Shown in pieces: positions 1 through 5,163 of a DNA stretch of 10,182 bases. The notes under the pieces were generated by a model that saw nothing but the letters and a program-made list of their open reading frames with translations, ran no database searches and was not told where the DNA came from. Source of the DNA: Lachnospiraceae bacterium UBA1778 (GTDB lineage: Bacteria > Bacillota > Clostridia > Lachnospirales > Lachnospiraceae); NCBI GenBank assembly GCA_002315255.1, contig DCGM01000040.1:1-10182 (forward strand), read 5' to 3'. Position numbers and translations under genes: made by a program. Each line of letters begins with the position of its first letter. Positions within the stretch are counted from its first letter, which is position 1.

Positions 1-1242
1 CCAGCCATTCTTCTGGCATCCGAGCGCTGCGAAGGACTTTAAGAGAAGCTTCGTAACGACTAAAGAGGTGAACATCGAAAGGACGATGCCCAGCGCTAAC
101 GTGATGGCGAATCCCTTCACCGGGCCGGAGCCGAAGATGTAAAGGACGACTGCCGCGATAAGCGTGGTAACGTTTCCGTCGATGATAGCGGACAATGCTT
201 TATGGAAGCCTGCGCCGATAGCTGCATTTACGCTCGCGCCACGGCCAAGCTCTTCACGGATACGGCAGAAAATGATGACGTTTGCGTCAACTGCCATACC
301 GATACCGAGGATGATACCTGCGATACCCGGAAGGGTTAATGTGACAAGCGAATTGAAAGCTGCCAGCAGGAAGAGGATCGTTCCGGTATAGAAAATCAGG
401 GCAAGCGATGCGCAAAGGCCCGGCATTCTATAAACAACGATCATCAGGATGCAGATGATTGCGAGACCGATGACGCCAGCCAGAAGCGAAAGCTTGATAG
501 CGTTCGAACCAAGGGTTGCGCCGACTACCTGCGAACGGAGTTCTTCCAGCTCGAGCGGTAATGCGCCGATACGGATATAGGAAGCAATCTGCTCAGCCTG
601 TTCATACGTGAAGTTTCCATAGATCATGCAGGACTTCGAGTTGATCTCTTCTTCACAGGTCGGGTTCGAAAGAACGGCATTATCATAGATGATATAGATC
701 GGTTTTCCGGTGCCGGCGACTGCCTTCGTAGCAGCAGCGAATTTGGTAACACCTTCGTCCGTCAGCGTCAGGGAGACGATATAACGGCTGTTTTCGCTGT
801 CATAGCCCGCCTGAGCGTCTTCAATCTGATCACCGGTCATGACGAGAGAAGCTTCCAGGTCACTCGTATCGGTGCAGAAAAGAAGCGTACCCGGAGTACC
901 GAGTTCCTTCAGCACTTCTTCGGCATCACTCTTGCCGGGGATGTCGATCGTGATACGGTTCGTACCTTCCTGATAGACGACAGCTTCCGTCGAATACTGG
1001 GAAGCACGGGTCTGCAGTTTCAGGACGGTATCATCCATATCCTGCTGAGACGGGGTTTCGTCACCGGCTACCTGATAGGTGATGGAAACGCCGCCGCGAA
1101 GGTCAAGGCCCAGCGCGATATCGCTGATGGAACCGGAGTAGTTGCTGTCAAAACCGCGGATGACTGCAAACATGATGAACGCAAACACAGCCACAAATAA
1201 AACAAGGCTGATAATAGCGCGTTTTTTCGAATACGACTTCAT
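1..1242 (-). CDS. secD: Protein translocase subunit SecD (3' part outside window; may be fused SecDF)
   Basis: SecD is the RND-like membrane subunit that works with SecF and SecYEG, using the ion gradient to pull exported proteins across the membrane. The reading frame is open from the ATG at 1242 to the window edge (414 residues, no stop, no frameshift). It has one N-terminal membrane helix at about 8-28, the SecD signature GLDLRGG at 45-51, a periplasmic-type P1 region, and SYIRIGALP at 221-229. About five helices follow between 248 and 402, including GMAVDANVIIF at 315-325 with the conserved Asp319. The residue after that motif is Cys326, where Glu is usual. A good ribosome site (AGAGGGA) lies about 6 bases before the ATG. 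At 414 residues a separate SecD would be nearly finished; the open frame after the last helix leaves room for either a short tail or a fused SecF half. Identification as SecD is firm; fusion state cannot be decided here. Confidence 0.96.
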   Translation of the reverse strand, partial: MKSYSKKRAIISLVLFVAVFAFIMFAVIRGFDSNYSGSISDIALGLDLRGGVSITYQVAGDETPSQQDMDDTVLKLQTRASQYSTEAVVYQEGTNRITIDIPGKSDAEEVLKELGTPGTLLFCTDTSDLEASLVMTGDQIEDAQAGYDSENSRYIVSLTLTDEGVTKFAAATKAVAGTGKPIYIIYDNAVLSNPTCEEEINSKSCMIYGNFTYEQAEQIASYIRIGALPLELEELRSQVVGATLGSNAIKLSLLAGVIGLAIICILMIVVYRMPGLCASLALIFYTGTILFLLAAFNSLVTLTLPGIAGIILGIGMAVDANVIIFCRIREELGRGASVNAAIGAGFHKALSAIIDGNVTTLIAAVVLYIFGSGPVKGFAITLALGIVLSMFTSLVVTKLLLKSFAALGCQKNGW

Positions 1243-1314
1243 GTCTATTCCCTCTTTTCATTTTCTGTATCCGTGTAAAACAGGCAAAATAAAGCCAATA
1301 AAACACAATTATTG

Positions 1315-1343
1315 ATGATAACAAAAAACGCTGTCCTTGTCAA
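1315..1343 (-). promoter_or_regulatory. Sigma-A promoter of secD, overlapping the upstream terminator
   Basis: On the minus strand a perfect -35 box TTGACA (1338-1343) is followed after exactly 17 bases by the -10 box TATCAT (1315-1320). A TG dinucleotide one base before the -10 makes it an extended -10. Transcription would start near 1308, giving secD a leader of about 65 bases. The -35 box lies in the loop and first stem base of the terminator of the preceding gene. The spacer contains one whole terminator arm and the T-run. The call rests on sequence match only. Confidence 0.85.
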
Positions 1344-1355
1344 GAAAGGACAGCG
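1323..1355 (-). terminator. Rho-independent terminator of the HD-domain gene
   Basis: A perfect 10-bp stem pairs CGCTGTCCTT (minus-strand reading, 1346-1355) with AAGGACAGCG (1329-1338) around a 7-base loop. It is followed on the minus strand by six T (1323-1328). It starts 21 bases after the stop of the HD-domain gene. The plus strand has no adjacent T-run, so it acts on the minus strand only. Confidence 0.9.
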
Positions 1356-1375
1356 CATAGAATCTGTTTTTTCAT

Positions 1376-1966
1376 TCACTTTTCAGTCTCGTCACGTTCT
1401 GCCGCAGTGCCAAACAGAAGGTCGACATACCGGCTGTATTCTTCCAGCGCCTGCGAGCCTTCACAGTACGGCAGATTTTTCCGGACCGTGTCATAATACC
1501 AGTAAAGCTTCTTTATGTCCTGCATATGGAGGAAATTCACGAAACCCATCCCTTCCGCGAGGAAAGCCCGGTAGAAGGACCGGGTGTTCGAGAGCTTGTC
1601 GGCGAGCCACATGCATTGCGTTCCGAAGTCCTCCGCATGGATCAAAAGCTGAATCGATTCTTCCTTCCGGCGGATCCAGGTGTCTTCCGAGCGCTCGCCC
1701 GGATATTTCTCTTCGGTTTCAGAAAGGACGAGCTTCATCACGCGGGTTCCGAACCGTTTTTCGATCTCTTCCGCCGTAATCCCGCAATCCTCGATCGTAT
1801 CATGGAGAAGCGCTGCAATCAGCACGTCCTCGTCCGGTGTCAATGTGCTGGCAATCGTCACTGTTTCCAGCGGATGAAGGATATAGGGAAGGGAGTCGCG
1901 GCGACGCACGAGACCGTCATAAACCTTTACGGCATAATTGATCGCTTCATTTAAACGTTCACTCAT
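1376..1966 (-). CDS. HD-domain phosphohydrolase, stand-alone (p)ppGpp-hydrolase-like protein
   Basis: A 196-residue soluble protein consisting almost only of an HD domain of the RelA/SpoT hydrolase type, as in small alarmone hydrolases (Mesh1-like). The expected metal and substrate motifs are present in order: an Arg-rich segment then LPYILHP with His31, HDTIED at 55-60 (His55, Asp56, Glu59, Asp60), SETEEK near 82-87, and LADKLSNTRS near 121-130 with Asp123 and Asn127. No synthetase, TGS or ACT domain follows, and there is no signal or membrane segment, so it should act in the cytoplasm. The likely reaction is Mn2+-dependent removal of the 3' pyrophosphate from (p)ppGpp, but related HD proteins act on other nucleotides. 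The ATG at 1966 has an AAGGA site 8 bases upstream. It has its own promoter and terminator, so it is probably transcribed alone. In other Firmicutes secDF often lies near apt and relA, which fits loosely. Family confident; exact substrate inferred. Confidence 0.82.
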   Translation of the reverse strand: MSERLNEAINYAVKVYDGLVRRRDSLPYILHPLETVTIASTLTPDEDVLIAALLHDTIEDCGITAEEIEKRFGTRVMKLVLSETEEKYPGERSEDTWIRRKEESIQLLIHAEDFGTQCMWLADKLSNTRSFYRAFLAEGMGFVNFLHMQDIKKLYWYYDTVRKNLPYCEGSQALEEYSRYVDLLFGTAAERDETEK

Positions 1967-1977
1967 AAAATAATTCC

Positions 1978-2096
1978 TTACTGTCTATAATATTCTGTCG
2001 GATGACTGTAATACTCTGTCGGATGACTGAAAAATCCCGTCAGATGGCTGTAATGCCCTTCCGAAAGGCCGAAACTCCTGTCGAATCATTCGACAT
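1978..2096 (-). repeat. 21-bp tandem repeats in the leader of the HD-domain gene
   Basis: Units begin at about 1995, 2016 and 2037 (plus coordinates), spaced exactly 21 bp. The first two share a 15-base core, CTGTCGGATGACTGT/A, and the third is diverged (CCGTCAGATGGCTGT). Two weaker copies may follow near 2058 and 2078, the latter opening with CTGTCG. The units lie between the predicted transcription start of the HD gene (about 2099) and its ATG, so they would be in its 5' untranslated RNA. On the minus strand the same stretch is an open frame (2085 down to a TAA at 1978-1980) repeating the heptad pattern Y-Y-S-H-P-T-E, but no start codon is seen. Confidence 0.75.
2080..2094. promoter_or_regulatory. 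15-bp palindrome just inside the HD-gene transcript (possible operator)
   Basis: GTCGAAT-N-ATTCGAC is a perfect 7-bp inverted repeat around one central base. It lies about 5-20 bases downstream of the predicted transcription start of the HD-domain gene, a typical place for a repressor site. The spacing is too short for a stable RNA hairpin, so DNA binding by a dimer is the more natural reading. No regulator is identified. Confidence 0.5.
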
Positions 2097-2105
2097 AACT
2101 AATCT

Positions 2106-2134
2106 ATCATAATCCGAAAACGGGAAATTGTCTA
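2106..2134 (-). promoter_or_regulatory. Sigma-A promoter of the HD-domain gene
   Basis: On the minus strand TAGACA (2129-2134) and TATGAT (2106-2111) are separated by exactly 17 bases. The start would be near 2099, giving a leader of about 130 bases that carries the 21-bp repeats. It is back to back with the promoter of the plus-strand gene; the two -35 boxes are 25 bp apart. Confidence 0.7.
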
Positions 2135-2155
2135 CTCCCTTTCGCTTTTCGGATT
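2111..2155. promoter_or_regulatory. Perfect 10-bp inverted repeat between the divergent promoters
   Basis: AATCCGAAAA (2111-2120) and its exact reverse complement TTTTCGGATT (2146-2155) flank 25 bp. The left arm fills part of the spacer of the HD-gene promoter, and the right arm ends 4 bases before the -35 box of the plus-strand gene. The arms are 35 bp apart centre to centre. The placement suggests one regulator controlling both genes; a chance repeat of this length at this spot is less likely but not excluded. Confidence 0.55.
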
Positions 2156-2159
2156 TGCA

Positions 2160-2188
2160 TTGATTTTTAAACCTGATAAAGATATAAT
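2160..2188 (+). promoter_or_regulatory. Sigma-A promoter of the GH36-like gene, with a palindrome around the -10
   Basis: TTGATT (2160-2165) and a perfect TATAAT (2183-2188) are separated by 17 bases. An 8-bp inverted repeat, CTGATAAA (2173-2180) and TTTATCAG (2191-2198), brackets the -10 box symmetrically. A protein bound there would block RNA polymerase. Transcription would start near 2195, about 30 bases before the GTG start. Confidence 0.8.
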
Positions 2189-2224
2189 ATTTTATCAGAA
2201 TATTTTCATCCTAGGAGGCTCCCC

Positions 2225-3796
2225 GTGGACAGCTGCTTTTCCTTAAAAATGGTCTTTTCTTCACAGACGCCCTCTTCTGCCGAATTCCATTATGAAATCC
2301 AGAACCATTCGATTTCCGAACGGTTTCTTTCGGACGTCTGTCTCTTTGAAACGGACGATATCAATGACCTGCATATTAAGGCAGAGCATTGCCGGATTTT
2401 CACAACCGGCGGCGAAGGCCAGGTCGCGTTCGACGAGAACGGGCTGAAGCTTCAGGATGGTCTTCCGTCTGTCTTTACGGAGGGTGTGAAGGATGATGCT
2501 TTTTATGATGCGGTGGCCGGGCTTGGTGACCGGAAAGCGGCGAAAAAAGCGAAAAGCTTTACCGTTTACAGCGGACCGCTGACCGTCCTCCAAAGTGACG
2601 GCGTGACCGCCATGATTTCTCTTCCGAACGGACGGCGCGCGTTTACTGTGACGGCGCTTGAGTTCGACGGAAAAGGCCGGTTCCAGAAGCTTTCTGTCCG
2701 GTCGCTCTATAACTGCACGATAAAAGGAAATGAGACGCTTTCCACGGAAACGGTGCGCATTGAAACAGTCAATACGGCCGGGGACGACCAGGCGGCTGCC
2801 TTGATTCTCGCTTATGCAGACGCGCGTGCGGAAAAACTGCAGGTCACGAAGAAGCCCGCTTCTCTTATGCGGAATCCGATGCTTCGGAAGCTGGAAACGG
2901 CGCCGTTTATCGATGACATTTCTGCACCGGTCTGGACGAGCCGTCCTGATTTTCTTTTGAAGGATTCCGAAGGCATGCCGGTTCTCTATCAGAAAGACGG
3001 AAAGGAATACCGGGTTTTCGATATTACATGTCCCGATGTCTTAAATTATCTCGAGCAGAGCTATCAGGCGCTTTCTGCGAACGGTTTTTCGTGCTTTGAG
3101 CTTCTCGACACGCTCGCTCCGCTTTTTGCAAAGAATGCTGTTTATCAGGATCATACGGTTTCGCTCTGTAAGGCTTACCGTAAGGCTATTAACGCGATCC
3201 GGCACGGCGCGGGTGATTCTTATCTGATTCTCACGGGCGGCCTTACAGCCCCGGTTTTAGGGCTTATCGACGGTGTCCGTCCGGCCGACAATGCCCTCTT
3301 CTATGCGGAAGGCCCTGCGAAGGCGACGGACGATGATCCGCGCGCGCTTTACCAGAAGCAGACGCTTCTCCGTTTCTATGAGAACCTTTGGTGGAACCTG
3401 GAGCCTGATTTCCTTGCGGCGCTCTCCTGTCTTGTGAAGGAGTCCGCTTTCCGCGGCGCATTGCCGGGCGTCCTCGCCTCGATCAATGCTGTCCCGTACG
3501 AGATGATTCCGCTCTCACTCATGGATTCTGAACGTTTCCCGGAGAAATTCCTGTTTGCAGACCCCGAAAAGGATGTCAACTGGTTCATACGGCTGAACCG
3601 CGGAATCTTCTCAAAAGAAGGCGGCTTCGAGCTTTCCGGCGCGCTCTTAAACGGTATTCCGGATCCCGAGGATAAGCTCTACACCGTCACCGACTGCTTA
3701 AACGGGCTTCAGGGAAAGGAAGTCGCGAAAGGCGCTTTCGTTCCGGGGCTTAACATCCCAGGTGAAGGGATTTCGATTATCCGGATCGAAGATTAA
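2225..3796 (+). CDS. GH36-like (alpha-galactosidase clan) protein with atypical catalytic motifs
   Basis: A 523-residue protein without signal peptide or membrane helix, so cytoplasmic. The GTG start at 2225 has an ideal AGGAGG site 6 bases upstream. About 1-220 is beta-rich, as in the N-terminal sandwich of GH36 enzymes. About 230-430 resembles the GH36/melibiase barrel: FDITCPDVLNYL (265-276) matches the strand and helix before the nucleophile region, GFSCFELLDTL (287-297) the nucleophile strand, SYLILTGG...GLIDGVRPAD (332-355) the acid/base region, and NLWWNLEPDFL (387-397) the usual W-x-N-D-P-D element. About 430-523 would be a C-terminal beta domain. In canonical GH36 the nucleophile sits in K-x-D and the acid/base in R-x-x-x-D. 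Here the candidates are Asp295 in E-L-L-D and Asp355 in R-P-A-D, each shifted by one residue, and NDPD reads LEPD. It is shorter than typical GH36 enzymes (about 700). It may be a divergent glycosidase with a different sugar, or an inactive relative. Fold fairly sure, activity unknown. Confidence 0.6.
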   Translation: MDSCFSLKMVFSSQTPSSAEFHYEIQNHSISERFLSDVCLFETDDINDLHIKAEHCRIFTTGGEGQVAFDENGLKLQDGLPSVFTEGVKDDAFYDAVAGLGDRKAAKKAKSFTVYSGPLTVLQSDGVTAMISLPNGRRAFTVTALEFDGKGRFQKLSVRSLYNCTIKGNETLSTETVRIETVNTAGDDQAAALILAYADARAEKLQVTKKPASLMRNPMLRKLETAPFIDDISAPVWTSRPDFLLKDSEGMPVLYQKDGKEYRVFDITCPDVLNYLEQSYQALSANGFSCFELLDTLAPLFAKNAVYQDHTVSLCKAYRKAINAIRHGAGDSYLILTGGLTAPVLGLIDGVRPADNALFYAEGPAKATDDDPRALYQKQTLLRFYENLWWNLEPDFLAALSCLVKESAFRGALPGVLASINAVPYEMIPLSLMDSERFPEKFLFADPEKDVNWFIRLNRGIFSKEGGFELSGALLNGIPDPEDKLYTVTDCLNGLQGKEVAKGAFVPGLNIPGEGISIIRIED

Positions 3797-3845
3797 TTTG
3801 AAATACGATATTTTCCGGCGCTGACGGCTTCGCTTGCGACCGCCG

Positions 3846-3887
3846 GTCCGACAAAAACAGTCCGGCAAAAACAGTCCGACAAAAAAC
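3846..3887. repeat. Three 14-bp tandem repeats abutting the terminator
   Basis: GTCCGACAAAAACA (3846-3859), GTCCGGCAAAAACA (3860-3873) and GTCCGACAAAAAAC (3874-3887) follow each other without gaps, differing at one internal base and at the last two. They lie 50 bases after the stop of the GH36-like gene and run into the A-tract of the terminator stem. No coding function is apparent. Confidence 0.85.
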
Positions 3888-3914
3888 CCCGAAAGCATTC
3901 GCTTTCGGGGTTTT
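3881..3914. terminator. Bidirectional terminator between the GH36-like gene and rplL
   Basis: A 14-bp stem (3883-3896 with 3901-3914) has a 4-base loop and a core CCCCGAAAGC/GCTTTCGGGG. Read on the minus strand it ends in six T (3881-3886), which stops rplL transcripts. Read on the plus strand it ends in four T, which stops the convergent GH36-like gene. Confidence 0.92.
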
Positions 3915-3936
3915 CCTGACAAACGTCGAGTTTATC

Positions 3937-4314
3937 TTATTTAAGGGTAACCTTAGCGCCTTCAGCTTCAAGTTTAGCCTTGAGGTCGTCAGCTTCTGCC
4001 TTAGAAACCTGCTCTTTAACGTTCTTCGGAGCGCCATCAACAAGGTCCTTTGCTTCCTTCAGGCCAAGGCCGGTAGCATCACGGACAACTTTGATAACCT
4101 TAACTTTGTTCGGGCCGCAATCGGTAAGTTCGACATCGAACTCCGTCTTTTCTTCAACTTCAACTGCTTCTGCTGCCGGGCCTGCTGCTACGACAACACC
4201 TGCTGCTGCGGAAACACCAAATTCTTCTTCACAAGCCTTGACTAATTCATTCAGTTCAAGAACAGATAACTCTTTGATCGCTTCGATAAACTCAGCGGTG
4301 GTTAACTTTGCCAT
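3937..4314 (-). CDS. rplL: 50S ribosomal protein L7/L12
   Basis: L12 forms the dimers of the ribosomal stalk that recruit translation factors and stimulate their GTPase activity; the dimers bind the C-terminal helix of L10. The protein starts MAKLTTAEFIEAI and is 125 residues, the normal length. Residues about 1-35 are the dimerisation and L10-binding helices. About 36-56 is the Ala/Val/Gly-rich flexible hinge (AAAGVVVAAGPAAEA) and about 57-125 the globular factor-binding domain, with the hallmark segment KVIKVVRDATGLGLKEAKDLVDGAPKNVKE partly conserved as expected. The ATG at 4314 is chosen because GGAGG (4323-4327) lies 8 bases upstream. A TTG at 4329 in the same frame is part of that ribosome site and is not a start. 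It is co-transcribed with rplJ, 113 bases upstream, and ended by the two-way terminator. Confidence 0.98.
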   Translation of the reverse strand: MAKLTTAEFIEAIKELSVLELNELVKACEEEFGVSAAAGVVVAAGPAAEAVEVEEKTEFDVELTDCGPNKVKVIKVVRDATGLGLKEAKDLVDGAPKNVKEQVSKAEADDLKAKLEAEGAKVTLK

Positions 4315-4400
4315 TATAATTTCCTCCAATTATTTTTAGTTTAGTTTTGCGCTTTCGCGCGTCTTCACCGGACACTTAAGCCAGCGCCGGCCATTCTGAT

Positions 4401-4433
4401 ATGCGCCCTAGGCGCATAAGCTTCGGCTTATGC
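4401..4433 (-). promoter_or_regulatory. Two overlapping, mutually exclusive hairpins at the rplJ stop
   Basis: One perfect hairpin, GCATAAGC (4414-4421) with GCTTATGC (4426-4433) around a 4-base loop, covers the rplJ stop codon (4428-4430). A second one, ATGCGCC (4401-4407) with GGCGCAT (4411-4417), shares bases 4414-4417 with the first, so both cannot be complete at once. Neither is followed by a T-run on the minus strand, so they are not terminators. They may tune message stability or rplL translation in the 113-base gap. Confidence 0.55.
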
Positions 4434-4934
4434 CTCTGCCGGTGCAGCTTCGCCGTCTTTCTCTGCGATCTGCTTGATTACGCGAGCGAAGTTTGCAATC
4501 GGGGACTGCATGCTGCCCAGTAATCTTCCAATAAGGACTTCCTTGGACGGGATATTAGCGACTTCCTTGATGCCGTTAGCATCACAGAAGCTGCCGTCTA
4601 CCATACCGCCCTTAACTTCCAGCTTCGGATGCTTCTTTGCGAATGCGCAAATCTCGCGAGCCACTGCTGTAGCGTCGGTTTTCGAAACTGCCAATGCAGA
4701 CGGTCCTTCTAAGAGCTGGGTAAGCGGCTCATTAGCGGTCTCCTTAACAGCACGACGTACGAAGGTGTTCTTATAAACCTTGTACTGGATGCCAGCTGCT
4801 CTCAACGTCTTACGGAACTCAGTATCTTCTGCAACGGTTAAACCTCTGTGGTCAACCAGGACTGCAGTCATAGAGCCTTCGAGTACAGATGAGATTTCTG
4901 CAACGATCGGTTTCTTCTCTTCGATCTTAGCCAA
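4428..4934 (-). CDS. rplJ: 50S ribosomal protein L10
   Basis: L10 anchors the L12 dimers to the 23S rRNA at the base of the ribosomal stalk, and in many bacteria represses its own operon by binding the leader RNA. The 168-residue protein has the family pattern: an N-terminal globular part with MTAVLVDHRGLTVAEDTEFRKTLR (about 22-45) and YKVYKNTFVRRAVKE (about 52-66), then LLEGPSALAV and a flexible C-terminal helix ending in AEKDGEAAPAEA that binds L12. The start is TTG at 4934: AAGGAGG lies 8 bases upstream, the first residues MAKIEEKK fit the family, and no nearby ATG offers a better start. A TTG start may lower L10 output relative to L12, which is needed in excess. First gene of the rplJ-rplL operon. 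Confidence 0.97.
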   Translation of the reverse strand: MAKIEEKKPIVAEISSVLEGSMTAVLVDHRGLTVAEDTEFRKTLRAAGIQYKVYKNTFVRRAVKETANEPLTQLLEGPSALAVSKTDATAVAREICAFAKKHPKLEVKGGMVDGSFCDANGIKEVANIPSKEVLIGRLLGSMQSPIANFARVIKQIAEKDGEAAPAEA

Positions 4935-5101
4935 TGTTTTTTCCTCCTTCTTTCGTATTTTGGCAGGAGAAATAAGAAAACCCCGCGAAGAAACGCGAGG
5001 TTAATAATCCTTTACGAAAAAAGATCCATTTCTCCTCGGCAGGCGTTTTCTCCTTACGTCTTTCGACACCTGCTGTCTTCGGCAATGGCCATTCGGCCAC
5101 C
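4935..5101 (-). promoter_or_regulatory. L10 leader: autoregulatory attenuator RNA of rplJL
   Basis: The transcript between the promoter and rplJ folds as expected for the L10 leader family. It has a short hairpin (GGCC stems, 5086-5100) and a 7-bp stem joining 5067-5073 with 5039-5045. That stem encloses a GAAA-capped mini-hairpin (5058-5067) and an asymmetric purine-rich loop (GTAAGGAGAAAA), the kind of region L10 recognises. A terminator stem follows. In Bacillus subtilis, L10-L12 complex bound to such a leader promotes premature termination, so excess stalk protein shuts off the operon; the same is inferred here. Boundaries are approximate. Confidence 0.85.
4970..5002 (-). terminator. Attenuator terminator inside the L10 leader
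   Basis: On the minus strand AACCTCGCG (4994-5002) pairs with CGCGGGGTT (4979-4987) around a 6-base loop, followed by a T-rich tract (TTTTCTTATTT). One pair is U-G in the minus-strand RNA but would be a C-A mismatch in a plus-strand RNA, so it is built for the minus direction. It ends about 35 bases before rplJ and is the expected switch of the leader. Confidence 0.85.
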
Positions 5102-5107
5102 TGACAA

Positions 5108-5136
5108 ATACTACCACAGGCGAATCAACCTGTCAA
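5108..5136 (-). promoter_or_regulatory. Strong sigma-A promoter of rplJL
   Basis: A perfect TTGACA (5131-5136) and TAGTAT (5108-5113) are separated by exactly 17 bases, with a TG one base before the -10. Start is predicted near 5101. It begins 27 bases after the stop of the CotH gene. No strong terminator separates the two, only a weak imperfect hairpin at 5144-5162 without a T-run, so read-through from upstream would also pass the attenuator. Confidence 0.9.
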
Positions 5137-5163
5137 GCATTAATTTATCAGAATCTGATGAAA

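Noticed and set aside
164..391. Plus-strand open frame of 75 codons
   Set aside because: Antisense to secD with Pro/Ser/Arg-rich low-complexity translation.
1312..1954. Plus-strand open frames of 155 and 142 codons opposite the HD-domain gene
   Set aside because: They are antisense to a clearly recognised gene, have no family resemblance, and one starts inside the secD promoter and terminator region.
1990..2094. 21-bp repeats as a CRISPR array
   Set aside because: Units are contiguous and degenerate, with no spacers and no cas genes nearby.
2042..2096. Possible 18-codon leader peptide starting at an ATG at 2094-2096 (minus strand)
   Set aside because: No ribosome site precedes it, the predicted transcription start is only a few bases upstream, and the heptad-repeat frame is a different one.
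3264..4043. Several minus-strand open frames across the GH36-like gene, terminator and rplL
   Set aside because: They overlap better-supported genes and run through the tandem repeats and terminator stem, with no ribosome site.
4315..4329. TTG start at 4329 for rplL
   Set aside because: The TTG is part of the GGAGG ribosome site; L12 proteins begin at the ATG at 4314.
5144..5162. Hairpin after the CotH stop as a terminator
   Set aside because: The stem is AT-rich, has a C-A mismatch on the transcribed strand and no T-run; at best a weak terminator.
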